The translations under genes were made by a program, and so were the position numbers. Below the pieces are notes generated by a model. The model saw only the letters and a program-made list of their open reading frames with translations, was not told the origin of the DNA and did no database searches. A stretch of 64,000 nucleotides of DNA from Polaribacter sejongensis (GTDB lineage Bacteria; Bacteroidota; Bacteroidia; Flavobacteriales; Flavobacteriaceae), in contig NZ_CP150667.1 in the NCBI RefSeq assembly GCF_038024065.1, forward strand, positions 1,867,501 to 1,931,500, written 5' to 3'. Below, one piece after another: positions 52,462-62,500 of the stretch; the first letter of the stretch is position 1, and each line of letters starts with the position of its first letter.

Positions 52462-53760
52462 TTAAAAACTAATTGCTGCTTCTAAAATTACTCCATTAAA
52501 TTTACCTTGTTCTAAAGTACTTGTTGCTCCAAAGCCTTCATATTTTTGATTAACATACTCCATTTTCATTAAAATATTGTTTGTCATATACCAACCAGCA
52601 ACTAATTGAGATCTTTTAATTTCAATATCTCCATGTGTCATATCTTCTGCATCTACCATATTATAACGACCACCAATATACAAGTTTTCATTTTTACCAA
52701 ATCTATAAATAAGCTCTCCAGCAAGCTGATTTGCAGTTCTGTCTTCTAATTCTGCTGTTGCTTTACCTGTAGCAGTTTCTACTGTTCCAAAAAACTCTAA
52801 TCCTTTATACTTAATAAATGGGTTGAACATAATTGCAGAAATACTATTTTTTAAATTAGGATTATATCTACCAGATCTAAAGTCATCTGAAGCAGCATCT
52901 GCAGCAATCATTACACCATAATATCTAGAACCTGCTCTATCTGCAGCATATAAGTAAGAATTTGGTACATAACCTGTGTTATACATAGATCCTGTAATTC
53001 TTATTCTTAAATCATTATTAATTTGTTTGTCGTATCCTAATTTAGCTAAAAAAGAAGCTCCTCCTGAACGACCTTCTTCATAGGTTCCATCTGCTAATGT
53101 TTCTTCTGTTTTCTCTACAGACTGATTTAATTTACCATTGGTAACACCTACCATTCCAATAAAACCATTCTTTCTAACAAGAACCTCTGCTCCTACTTCT
53201 GTTGTATAAGAATCCATTATTAAATTACCTACAAAAGGGTTGTGCAAAGATTGTGCGTTATCTGTTCTTCTAAAGTGAGCATCACCATAATTATTTTCCA
53301 TATGACCTACTTTTATCGTAGTATATTTCATAAAATCTTCCATGAAACCTTCTTTAATGAAATCTAATTTATTTACTTGTAAATAACCACCTTTTACATA
53401 TGTTTCATGATGATGACGAGAAGACAAGAAAGTACGTAAATGCATACTAACACCATCATATAAAGCAACATCTATGTCTAAATTTGCAGTTGCTAAATTA
53501 AAATTAGCTCCAATTGGTTGTAATCTTACACTTCCAGAGTTTTCATGACTTATTCCTTGGTATTGTAGTGCAAAAGACCCGCCTAATCTTACTTTAAGTC
53601 CATCAAAATTAGAATCTAATGTTTTTGGTGCCTCAAATACATTAACCCCTCTTTTATCTGTGTATCTATAATTATCTAAATCTCTCTTACTCTGAGCTGA
53701 AACCCCTATACTTCCTAAAATTAAAGCTGCTACTAACGTTTTTTGAAAAATTTTTCTCAT
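52462..53760 (-). CDS. Outer-membrane porin
   Basis: 432 residues with a signal peptide (about 1-22) and a full-length 16-18-strand barrel pattern. It ends KFNGVILEAAISF with the aromatic outer-membrane signal. Segments such as NLKVRLGGSFALQYQGI and TNNILMKMEYVNQKYEGF are typical of the phosphate-selective/DcaP-like porins of Bacteroidota, but the solute is unknown. It follows the first yceI gene by 42 bases, which contain a GAATT repeat tract. Confidence 0.82.
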   Translation of the reverse strand: MRKIFQKTLVAALILGSIGVSAQSKRDLDNYRYTDKRGVNVFEAPKTLDSNFDGLKVRLGGSFALQYQGISHENSGSVRLQPIGANFNLATANLDIDVALYDGVSMHLRTFLSSRHHHETYVKGGYLQVNKLDFIKEGFMEDFMKYTTIKVGHMENNYGDAHFRRTDNAQSLHNPFVGNLIMDSYTTEVGAEVLVRKNGFIGMVGVTNGKLNQSVEKTEETLADGTYEEGRSGGASFLAKLGYDKQINNDLRIRITGSMYNTGYVPNSYLYAADRAGSRYYGVMIAADAASDDFRSGRYNPNLKNSISAIMFNPFIKYKGLEFFGTVETATGKATAELEDRTANQLAGELIYRFGKNENLYIGGRYNMVDAEDMTHGDIEIKRSQLVAGWYMTNNILMKMEYVNQKYEGFGATSTLEQGKFNGVILEAAISF

Positions 53761-53767
53761 TGCTTTT

Positions 53768-53803
53768 GAATTTGAATTGAATTGAATTGAATTGAATTTG
53801 AAT
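53768..53803. repeat. GAATT pentanucleotide tract before the porin gene
   Basis: Roughly seven copies of a 5-6-base unit (GAATT, with two GAATTT) run from 53768 to about 53803, ending at the yceI stop. On the coding strand it reads (AATTC)n just upstream of the porin ATG. A slippage-prone tract here can change the spacing or strength of the ribosome site. Confidence 0.7.
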
Positions 53804-54387
53804 TATTTTAAAATTGTATTGAATTTGATTGTTACCTCATCACCTGTTTTAATAGTACCTAGTAATGCTGTAGGAGGAGAAACTTTGTAGTCCGTCATTT
53901 TTAGTGATTTTTCTCCAACAAGTTTTACCGTTCCTTCATTAATATTTAAATTAAAATCTAATGAAATTCTTTTAGTAACTCCTGCTATCTTTAAATCTCC
54001 CTTTGTTTTTACCTTGAAATTCCCATCTTTTAAATCTGTAATTTCTTCTGTACTTACAAGTTGAAATTCAATCGTTTTATAATTTTTGGTATCTAAAGCT
54101 TTATAAGTGTTTTTATCCATTCCATTTTTTCCACTCTTTAAACTTTCTACTTCAACTGTAAAATTTAGTTTTTTAATTTGAAGTTCATTTGCAGTTTCTA
54201 AAGAGATAACTCCAGATTGGTTTTCTGTTTCAATTTCCCAATCATGAATATTTGAAGTCCCATAAACTAATAATGAAGAATTTTGAGTATTTACTGAAAA
54301 CTCTTGAGCATTAAGCTTAATTGATGTACATAAAAACATAGCAAACATTCCTAAAATCACTACGTTTAATCTTTTCTGATAAATCAT
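53803..54387 (-). CDS. YceI-family protein (copy 1)
   Basis: 194 residues, signal peptide (about 1-27), YceI core including NIHDWEIETENQSGVIS, KKLNFTVEVESLKSGKNGMD, and the terminal TALLGTIKTGDEVTIKFNTIL strand. It is the first gene of the cluster and has an exact TATGTTTG -7 box at 54414-54421. The two YceI proteins are only distantly alike, so they are not a recent duplication. Confidence 0.9.
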   Translation of the reverse strand: MIYQKRLNVVILGMFAMFLCTSIKLNAQEFSVNTQNSSLLVYGTSNIHDWEIETENQSGVISLETANELQIKKLNFTVEVESLKSGKNGMDKNTYKALDTKNYKTIEFQLVSTEEITDLKDGNFKVKTKGDLKIAGVTKRISLDFNLNINEGTVKLVGEKSLKMTDYKVSPPTALLGTIKTGDEVTIKFNTILK

Positions 54388-54413
54388 ATTTCTATCGTTT
54401 TTTAATTATGATG

Positions 54414-54421
54414 CAAACATA
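54414..54421 (-). promoter_or_regulatory. -7 box of the yceI-porin-yceI cluster
   Basis: TATGTTTG on the minus strand fits TAnnTTTG; 26 bases before the ATG, no TTG -33. Confidence 0.5.
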
Positions 54422-54470
54422 AATTATTAAGGAAATTCTATATATGAGGAATATCATCCTTGTAAAAAAC

Positions 54471-54505
54471 AAAAGAGAGGCTACATAAATGTAGCCTCTC
54501 TTTTT
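54471..54505 (-). terminator. Terminator of trxB
   Basis: A 15-bp stem (GAGAGGCTACA core) with loop TAAA; T-rich on the minus strand. Confidence 0.88.
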
Positions 54506-54536
54506 AAAAAAATGTATTTCGTATTGTAATTCTTCT

Positions 54537-55484
54537 CTATTCTAGAGCACCTAAATAACGCTCTGCATCTAAAGCTGCCATGCAACCTGTACCTGCGGCA
54601 GTTACTGCTTGTCTGTATTCTTTATCTTGAATATCTCCAGCAGCAAAGACTCCTGGTAAATTTGTTTTTGTAGATTTCCCTTTGGTAATTAAATACCCAG
54701 TTTCATCCATATCTAAAACACCTTTAAATAAATCTGAATTAGGTTTATGACCAATTGCAATAAAAACTCCAGTAACTGCAATATCCGTAGTTTCCTTTGT
54801 TTGATTGTTAATTGCTCTTACACCTTCTACAACATTAGATCCTAAAACCTCATCTATTTCTGTGTTGTATAAAACTTCAATATTTTTAGTTTTATTAACT
54901 CTATGTTGCATCGCTTTAGAAGCTCTCATAAAATCTTTACGTACTAAAATAGTAACCTTACTACAAATATTAGATAAATATGTAGCCTCTTCTGCTGCAG
55001 TATCTCCTGCACCAACAACAACTACATCTTGTCCTTTATAGAAAAAACCATCACAAGTAGCACAAGCCGAAACTCCACCACCAATTAAACGCTGCTCACT
55101 CTCTATACCTAAATATTTTGCAGTAGCTCCAGTAGAAATAATGATAGTTTCTGCTTCAATATGTTTAGACTCGTCCACAATAACTTTATGAATTCCGCCC
55201 TCTTTATCACTTAATTCTACACTAGTTACCAAACCAAAACGAACTTCTGTACCAAAACGTTCTGCTTGTTTTTGTAAATCTGTCATCATTGCAGTACCAT
55301 CTGTACCTTCTGGATATCCCGGAAAATTATCAACTTCGGTTGTAGTTGTCAATTGTCCTCCCATTTGCATTCCTGTATACATTACAGGTTTCATGTCTGC
55401 TCTAGCTGCATATATTGCTGCGGTATAACCGGCAGGACCAGAACCAATAATTAAACATTTTATTTTTTCTATTGTATCTGACAT
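54537..55484 (-). CDS. trxB: Thioredoxin reductase
   Basis: 315 residues. FAD site IIGSGPAGYTAAIYAARA (about 12-29), the redox pair CATC (C141, C144), the NADPH site VVVVGAGDTAAEEA (about 154-168), and a closing AAGDIQDKEYRQAVTAAGTGCMAAL. It reduces thioredoxins with NADPH in the cytoplasm, including probably the Trx of the peroxiredoxin operon. A TATTTTTG box at 55510-55517 lies 26 bases upstream. Confidence 0.97.
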   Translation of the reverse strand: MSDTIEKIKCLIIGSGPAGYTAAIYAARADMKPVMYTGMQMGGQLTTTTEVDNFPGYPEGTDGTAMMTDLQKQAERFGTEVRFGLVTSVELSDKEGGIHKVIVDESKHIEAETIIISTGATAKYLGIESEQRLIGGGVSACATCDGFFYKGQDVVVVGAGDTAAEEATYLSNICSKVTILVRKDFMRASKAMQHRVNKTKNIEVLYNTEIDEVLGSNVVEGVRAINNQTKETTDIAVTGVFIAIGHKPNSDLFKGVLDMDETGYLITKGKSTKTNLPGVFAAGDIQDKEYRQAVTAAGTGCMAALDAERYLGALE

Positions 55485-55509
55485 TTTAAATTTATTTGAT
55501 TATGGATAA

Positions 55510-55517
55510 CAAAAATA
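55510..55517 (-). promoter_or_regulatory. -7 box of trxB
   Basis: TATTTTTG on the minus strand, an exact TAnnTTTG; no TTG at 17-23 bases. Confidence 0.5.
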
Positions 55518-55592
55518 TTCTTTTTTATTCCTTTATAGCACGATTGTTTATAAGTTTTAACAATGGAAAAATAAGTTTATAAAATTAAAATA

Positions 55593-56675
55593 TTATTCTG
55601 GAAGTAACTTAATAATCCCTAAATTTTCTACACCAACATATATAAAACCATCTAAACCTTGTACAATAGAGCGAACTCTACCTATATCTTTTAGCATTTT
55701 AACTTCTTTAAAAACTTTATCTCCTTTCAAAATACATCTTGTTAAATACTGAAACTTTAAAGACCCAATTAATAAATTACCGTTCCATTTACCATATTTT
55801 TCACTGTTGATAAAAGCCATACCACTTGGAGCAATAGAAGGTGTCCAATAATAAATAGGGTTTTCCATATTCGGCAAAGAAGTATTGTCAGTAAACTTAG
55901 TACCACTATAATTAACACCATAGCTTACTTTTGGCCAACCGTAATTCTTACCAATTTTAATAATATTTATTTCATCTCCTCCTTTTGGACCATGTTCGTG
56001 AGACCAAATTTCTTTTGTTTCTGGATTCACTTCCATCCCTTGTGGGTTTCTATGTCCATAACTATAAATTGCTTTTTTTGCATTATTAACATTTACAAAA
56101 GGATTGTCTTTAGGGATAGTTCCATCATCATTTAACCGATATATTTTTCCGCCATCTTTTGTAATATCTTGCGGATATTCATCTCTATTACCTCTATCTC
56201 CTACACTAAAATAAACATGGTTTTCCTCATCAAAAGTTATTCTAGAACCAAAATGCTGTCCTCTAGTAGAATTAGGACTTGCTTTGTATAAGACCTGTTT
56301 ATCTATTAATTGGTTGTTTTTTAATTTTGCTCTTATTAAACTAGTATTACCTCCACTTCCTTTTCCTTCGGATGATGCGTAGGTAAAATAAATCCAATTA
56401 TTATTTGGATAATTAGGATGCAGTTCAATATCTAAAAATCCCCCCTGACCTCTCAGGTAAATTTCTGGAACACCTTTTACTTCTGTTTTTACTCCATCTT
56501 TAAAATGAATTAACTTTCCTTCTTTTTCTGTAATTAACATAGCGTTATCAGGTAAAAAAGTAAAACCCCACGGATTTGTTAAATCAGGCACAATTAACTC
56601 ATACTCTTTACTTTGAGAAAACCCAAATACAATAAAACTAAAATAGACGAAAAATATTAAAATAGATTGTTTCAT
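55593..56675 (-). CDS. PQQ-dependent soluble sugar (aldose) dehydrogenase family protein
   Basis: 360 residues with a signal peptide (about 1-20). It is a six-bladed propeller of the YliI/Asd type: NPWGFTFLPDNAMLITEKEGKL, GQGGFLDIELHPNYPNN (metal/PQQ region), GQHFGSRITFDEENHVYFSVGDRGNR, and YSYGHRNPQGMEVNPETKEIWSHEHGPKGGDEIN. It oxidises aldose sugars in the periplasm with pyrroloquinoline quinone. PQQ synthesis genes are not in the window, so the cofactor may be taken up. Confidence 0.9.
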   Translation of the reverse strand: MKQSILIFFVYFSFIVFGFSQSKEYELIVPDLTNPWGFTFLPDNAMLITEKEGKLIHFKDGVKTEVKGVPEIYLRGQGGFLDIELHPNYPNNNWIYFTYASSEGKGSGGNTSLIRAKLKNNQLIDKQVLYKASPNSTRGQHFGSRITFDEENHVYFSVGDRGNRDEYPQDITKDGGKIYRLNDDGTIPKDNPFVNVNNAKKAIYSYGHRNPQGMEVNPETKEIWSHEHGPKGGDEINIIKIGKNYGWPKVSYGVNYSGTKFTDNTSLPNMENPIYYWTPSIAPSGMAFINSEKYGKWNGNLLIGSLKFQYLTRCILKGDKVFKEVKMLKDIGRVRSIVQGLDGFIYVGVENLGIIKLLPE

Positions 56676-56723
56676 TTTTTTGAAAATAAAATTAAATTTT
56701 CATTAAATATATAAATATTATTC

Positions 56724-56731
56724 TATATTTG
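56724..56731 (+). promoter_or_regulatory. -7 box of tRNA-Pro
   Basis: TATATTTG, an exact TAnnTTTG, 27 bases before the mature tRNA. Confidence 0.6.
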
Positions 56732-56757
56732 CACTCGCAAATTGATGTATCAATTTT

Positions 56758-56832
56758 CGGGGTGTAGCGTAGCCCGGTCATCGCGCCTCGTTTGGGACGA
56801 GGAGGTCGCAGGTTCGAATCCTGCCACCCCGA
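56758..56832 (+). tRNA. tRNA-Pro (anticodon TGG)
   Basis: Perfect 7-bp acceptor (CGGGGTG/CACCCCG), anticodon stem CCTCG/CGAGG with loop TTTGGGA, T-arm GCAGG-TTCGAAT-CCTGC, discriminator A. CCA is not encoded. A 255-base open frame starting at 56792 runs through the tRNA and is not a gene. Confidence 0.97.
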
Positions 56833-56833
56833 C

Positions 56834-56870
56834 AAAAAGCAGAATATTTTAAAAAATATTCTGCTTTTTT
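56834..56870 (+). terminator. Terminator of tRNA-Pro
   Basis: A long stem AAAAAGCAGAATATTTT with its complement, ending in six T, starts two bases after the tRNA. Confidence 0.88.
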
Positions 56871-57066
56871 ATTTTACAAAAACTACGAATCAAGTCGAAA
56901 ATTGGATTAAGTATATAAGTTGTGGAAATTACAACTTCTTACAAAAATCGCCATCTCAGTTTAAGAAATTTCATCAACAAAGAATACGACTTACAAACTT
57001 AAGTTGGCATTACAGTAATTTAAATATTTTTCTAAATCTTTCTTAAAAAAATAACATATATCATAT

Positions 57067-57094
57067 TTGGCATTTATTTTTATACTTATTTTTG
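57067..57094 (+). promoter_or_regulatory. Promoter of the 57115 gene
   Basis: TTG (57067-57069), 17 bases, TATTTTTG (57087-57094), then 20 bases to the TTG start codon. Confidence 0.72.
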
Positions 57095-57114
57095 CTGCCT
57101 AAATAAAAATAATT

Positions 57115-57627
57115 TTGAAAAAAGCCATTTTAATAATCGTATTTACTTTTATTAGTTTTATTACTACCGCACAAGAGCACCACTTTAAACACTTTAGAAT
57201 CAGCCCCGTATTAAGTCATACATATATTCCCACCTCTACACCCGATGGAAATAAAACCGTTATTGTACCTACTATTGGATTGGATTTAGAGTATTGGATT
57301 AATGAAAAATGGGGACTGGGTTTACACAATGATTTAGAACTTGAAACTTTTGAAATAGAAAAAGAACATGAACTTTTTGTTGAAAAGGAGTACCCTGTAG
57401 TTTTAACTTTAGATGCACTTTATAAATTTCACGAAAATTGGGTTTTAGTACTAGGTACAGGTGTTGAGTTGGAAAAACAAGAGAATCTTTTTATTGTAAG
57501 AACAGGCCTGGAATATGAAATAGAATTTGGAAATCATTGGGATGTTTCTCCTACTGTTTTATACGATTATCGTGCAAACGATTTAGGTACTTGGGCCATA
57601 GGAATTGGTATTGGAAAACGATTTTAA
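57115..57627 (+). CDS. Small outer-membrane beta-barrel protein, TTG start
   Basis: 170 residues. Signal peptide (about 1-19, ending TTAQ) and eight or so amphipathic strands ending AIGIGIGKRF, the layout of an eight-stranded OmpA/OmpW-like barrel. The start is TTG at 57115, supported by the promoter and the natural signal peptide; no ATG lies in the same region. Function unknown. It stands alone between tRNA-Pro and the repeat element. Confidence 0.72.
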   Translation: MKKAILIIVFTFISFITTAQEHHFKHFRISPVLSHTYIPTSTPDGNKTVIVPTIGLDLEYWINEKWGLGLHNDLELETFEIEKEHELFVEKEYPVVLTLDALYKFHENWVLVLGTGVELEKQENLFIVRTGLEYEIEFGNHWDVSPTVLYDYRANDLGTWAIGIGIGKRF

Positions 57628-57957
57628 TTTTCAGTAAAAAACAATATTAAAATATCAAAAATAAACATTTACAACTTTTATTTATCTCTATAAAAGGTTC
57701 ATTATATTTCTTTTATCAATTACTTTAAAGGATTTTATACTTTTTGTCTAGAGATCATTGTTTAACTATCTATCTGTAGAATAAATAAAATACCATTTAA
57801 AAAATTAAGAGACAAATATTTCCACGAAAAAAAGAGGCCGTCTAAAAGAGATAAACCCTGTCACACAGAAGTTTAACCTTCATAAGAATCTGAAATAAAT
57901 TCAGAATGACAAAAATTCACTTTTTAAACAACCTCTTTACTAAAAACTTCTTACATC
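57628..57957. repeat. Intergenic stretch with dispersed repeat copy C
   Basis: No gene seen. The element at 57859-57911 is in the opposite orientation (CTTCATAAGAATCTGAAATA) and ends with TTCAGAATGACA. It is framed by GAGGCCGTCTAAAAG (about 57833-57847) and a matching imperfect complement near 57920-57935. This is the same two-layer design as copy B after katG. Confidence 0.75.
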
Positions 57958-59535
57958 CTAACGGTAACCGTTATTAGTAGGGTCTGATGTTAATAAATTA
58001 GCATTCAAAATTATTTGTGCTTGTGGTATTGGTAATAACACATGGTACGGCTGAATATTAGCCCCTGGATTATTCCAATTTCTATGCTCTGTAGATTTAA
58101 CCACATCTAATAAAATTCCCCATCTAACTAAATCCATTTTTCTATGTCCTTCTGCAGAAAGTTCAAACTTTCTTTCATCATACATTGCTTCTCTAAAAGA
58201 TGTTTGAGACATACCACTCCAAGGTTGGTCTGGTTCAAAAGCTCTTTTACGAACTTCGTTTACATAAGAATACGCAGTTCCTGGACCATTTAATTCATTT
58301 TCTGCCTCAGCAGCCATTAAATAAATATCAGCTAAACGGAAAACAATATAATTTTCATGATGATTACCCCTCAAAGAATTCACTTGATCTAAGTTCCAAT
58401 TTTTTCTGAAGTATGGAAACGCAAGCTCAAAACCTAAATACTCGGTTACTACAGTTGCATCATAACGCAAATCTCCATCTTGCCAGTTATTTTTATCTGC
58501 TAATTCAGGTAAAGGCACAGACCATCCGTAACCTTGCATATCTTCTTCTTGCTCTAACATTACACTCTGAAAATACTCCCACCTTTTCATTTGGGTTCCA
58601 TTTGCTTTTAAAACTGGCGCACCAAATTCATCAACAGCATCATCATTTCTATTAGATGGCTCATCTCTAATTCGAGGATTATAATCATCTGTTCTTGTAG
58701 TTGTAACCTCATCCGATTTAAAATCGATGATAAAAATATGCTCGTTATTTATAGAGTTCGCAGGATCTAATTGATTAAAAACATCTGCATAATTTGGTAA
58801 TAAAGTATGTGGTGAATTATTTATAATCTCATCACAAGCATTTTTAGCCAATAACCACTCTTTATCAAATAAATGAAATTTTGCTTTTAATGCATAGGCA
58901 GCCCACTTTGTTGCTCTTCCTAAATCTGAACCAGAATATGTAGATGGCAATAAACTTACTGCTCTTTCTAAATCTACTTTCATATCCGTTCTTATTAAAT
59001 CCTTATCATAACGCCCCAACTCTCCCGCTTCAATAGGGTTTAACATTTCTCTAAAATAAGGAACGTCTCCCCATAAATTTGTTAAATGATAAAAAGCCAA
59101 AGCTCTTAAAAACAACAACTCTCCAACGGCTTGATCTCTATTAGCTTCCGTAAGTTTTTCATTACCATCAATATTTGCTAAGAATTCTGTGGTACCATTT
59201 ACTACCTCATATAACTGAGACCATACACCGTTTCCGTCTGCTACACCCTCTGCAATTAGATAATTATGAATAGATCCATTCACATTTCTGTTAGGTCCAA
59301 CAACATCTGCTCCATGTGTATAATAATCATCTAAACCTCTTTGAGCATATAAATTATTATTATGATAGATTCTATAAATTCCGTTTACAGCTAATTCTGC
59401 CTCTTTGTCATTATTGAAAAAATTTCCAGGTGTAATAGCATCTCTTAAATCTTCTTGCAGAAAATCATCACAAGAAATTAAAGCAAATAAACCTAGCAAG
59501 ACTAGAACTACTTTATTTTTTAATATATTTTTCAT
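57958..59535 (-). CDS. susD: SusD/RagB-family nutrient-binding lipoprotein
   Basis: 525 residues with a lipobox (LFALISC, Cys about 22). N-terminal LQEDLRDAITPGNFFNNDKEAELAVNGIYRIYHN and LGELLFLRALAFYHLTNLWGDVPYF are the TPR-like hallmarks, and the C-terminus has MYDERKFELSAEGHRKMDLVRWG. It caps the SusC channel on the cell surface and binds a glycan or other polymer. No glycoside hydrolase, sulfatase or peptidase gene is adjacent, so the substrate is unknown. It begins 12 bases after susC ends. Confidence 0.95.
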   Translation of the reverse strand: MKNILKNKVVLVLLGLFALISCDDFLQEDLRDAITPGNFFNNDKEAELAVNGIYRIYHNNNLYAQRGLDDYYTHGADVVGPNRNVNGSIHNYLIAEGVADGNGVWSQLYEVVNGTTEFLANIDGNEKLTEANRDQAVGELLFLRALAFYHLTNLWGDVPYFREMLNPIEAGELGRYDKDLIRTDMKVDLERAVSLLPSTYSGSDLGRATKWAAYALKAKFHLFDKEWLLAKNACDEIINNSPHTLLPNYADVFNQLDPANSINNEHIFIIDFKSDEVTTTRTDDYNPRIRDEPSNRNDDAVDEFGAPVLKANGTQMKRWEYFQSVMLEQEEDMQGYGWSVPLPELADKNNWQDGDLRYDATVVTEYLGFELAFPYFRKNWNLDQVNSLRGNHHENYIVFRLADIYLMAAEAENELNGPGTAYSYVNEVRKRAFEPDQPWSGMSQTSFREAMYDERKFELSAEGHRKMDLVRWGILLDVVKSTEHRNWNNPGANIQPYHVLLPIPQAQIILNANLLTSDPTNNGYR

Positions 59536-59547
59536 TTTATTATTTTT

Positions 59548-62500
59548 TTAAAATTCCATTTTTAATCCTAATGTAACAGATTTAGCATAAGGGTAAGTAC
59601 CCGAAGCAAAACCCTGAGATACTGAACCTAACCCACTACTAGCACTAAAATTACTTGTTTCTGGATCTCCTAATTTAAATTTAGATAATAAAAATAAGTT
59701 AGTACCTGTTACATAAACATTAAAAGCGCTTAATGTATTTTCTAATCCTATTTTTTCTAATGGAAGATTATAATTTAAAGTAGCTGTTTTTAATCGTAAA
59801 AATGAACCATCCTCTATATTAACAGTACTATTTGGGTTGAATAAACTTGTAGAAGCACCTGCTCTAGGTATATCTGAAGTTTCATTTACTCCTTCTTGCC
59901 AACGGTTTAATACTCTAGAATCTAAATTCTGCTCTCCCCTTCCGTAATAAGATGCCTGTGTTCTTATATTGAAGATGTCATTACCATATTGACCTTGAAA
60001 AAAGACATCTAAAGAAAGACCTTTATAAGTAAATGTATTTCTGAAACCTCCATAAAAATCTGGTTCTGGACTACCAATTATAACAGCATCTTCATCATTC
60101 CAAGTAGGGTTATCATCTAAATTTTCAAATCTAGGACCACCAATAAAAGACATTCCCTTTCTACCATCTGCAATTATCTCATCTTCATTTTTATAAGTCC
60201 CTAAGTATTTAAGTCCAATAAAAACTGGCATTGACTCACCAACAATAAGTCTCGCAGAAGTACCACCTTGGTTACCTGTAGATTGTAAATCTAAATAATC
60301 TCTACCATCTAACTCTAAAACTTTACTTTTGTTTGTAGATATTGTTAATGTCGAATTCCAAGAAAAATCCTTTTTCTCCACATTAATGGTGTTTAATGAA
60401 AATTCAAAACCTTGATTTTCTACAGAACCTACATTTTGCAACTGAGTACCACCTCCTGCTTGTGCAGATAAAGCTTTAGCTAAAAGTAAATCTTCTGTAG
60501 TTTTTAAATAATAATCTGCTTCAAAAGAAATTCTATCCTTTAAAAGACTAACTTCAAAACCAAGATCTAGTTGTTTTGTAGTTTCCCATGTTAATCCCTC
60601 ACTTGGCACAGAACCTAATTGAACACCATTAACAACATTGTCGTTAAAAATATTGATAGTGTTATTATAGGTTGCAATAGAATTATAAGAATTTACTCCT
60701 TGTTCACCTACAATACCATAACTACCTCTAACTTTTAATTTATCAATTACATCTACATCTTCTAAAAAAGTCTCATCACTTACATTCCAAGCAAGACCTA
60801 CAGATGGAAAAAACGCATATTTACTTCCCTCTTCAAAAACAGAAGATCCATCATATCTACCAACTAAGGTTAAAAGGTATTTACTTTTGTAGCCATAATC
60901 TACCCTACCTAAAAAAGAAGCTAATGTTCTTTGACCATATCCAGAATTTGCATAATAAAGCGTTGCATCACCTAAAGCTAGATTATTAAACAATACGGCA
61001 TCATTTGGAAAACCATCTGCCTGAGAAACGGTACTTTCATTCGTATCCTTTTGCCATGTAAATCCTCCTAACAACTTAACAGAATGATTTTCTAAACCTA
61101 AATCATAGGTAAACGTATTTTCATTCAAAATACTTTTCCCATAATTTGTTGCTATATTAGCATAACCAGTTCCTGCTTTGGAAATCTGTCTATCTGGTAA
61201 TGCTCCCGGAAGATAATCGTTATATTTTGTATGTGTAATTTCTGCTCCAAAAGTAGACTTCAATTTAAAGTTCTCAAACAACTCATACTCAACATAAGCA
61301 TTTGTAATAAGCTTTGTAACTAAATCATGATCTACTCTTAGATTTGCATCTGCTACAGGATTTCTTTCTGTCCCAGAACTTATTGGGTTAACCCCAGTAT
61401 AGTCTCCATTTTCATCATAAACGGTTCTAATTGGCAGCACATTTGAAACAATTTGAGAATAATTAACTTTATTATTTTCTTTTTTATAATGTGTTGCATT
61501 TAAACGAATACCTGTTTTAAATTTATCTGAAAGCCTTACATCTAAATTTGTTCTAAAAGTAACTCTTTCTAAACCAGAGCCTTTTAAAATTCCTTCTTGA
61601 TCAAAATGATTGATAGAGATATAATAATTAGAATTTTCTGAATTCCCCATTATAGATAAATCTGTATTTCTAACATACCCTGTCTGAGCTGCAAGATCTA
61701 ACCAATCTGTAGTTTCAATTTCTCCTGGCTCATCAAACAATAAAGGTAAAGTAGGGTCTGTCCCTCCAAAACCATTATTTAAGTTCGGGTTAAATTGCCC
61801 TGCCTCATTAATATAATTTACATAATCTTCTCCGTTTAAAAGATCAATCTCATTTGCTACTTGCTGAACACTATAATAATGATTTAGACTAATTCTTGGT
61901 TTTCCTTTTGAAATTTCTGTACCATTTTTAGTCGTTACTAAAATAACTCCAGAAGCACCTCTTGTTCCATAAATAGACAATGCAGTAGCATCCTTTAGAA
62001 CATCTACAGATTTAATATCATTTACATTTAAAGTATTTAAGTTAAAATCTGTACCCACAATAAATCCGTCTATAACATACAGAGGATTATTATTTCCATT
62101 GATAGAACTATTACCTCTAATTCTAATTGTAGAACCGGAGCCTGGGTCTCCACTATTAGATGTTACAGAAACTCCTGTTGCTCTACCTTGTAATGCTTGG
62201 TCTAATCTTGCAACTGGCTGGTTCTCTAAAACATCTGCCTTTACAGAAGAAACAGAAGAAACTAAATCTTTCTTTGTAGTAGAACCATATCCTATTATTA
62301 CTATTTCATTTAATTGTTGCGCATCTTCTTTTAAGACAATATCTATTACGTTTTGACCCGCAACCACAACTTCTTGATTTACAAAACCTACAAATGAGAA
62401 TTGTAAAATTTCACCTTTAGAAACTTTAATAGAATACTTTCCTTCAAAATCGGAATTTGTACCTCTATCTGTCCCTTTTACCAAGATATTAACTCCTGGA

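Noticed and set aside
53768..53803. CRISPR-like array
   Set aside because: Units are 5-6 bases with no spacers, so it is a simple sequence repeat.
56792..57046. 84-codon plus-strand ORF at the tRNA-Pro
   Set aside because: It starts inside the tRNA, crosses its terminator hairpin and has no protein-like composition.
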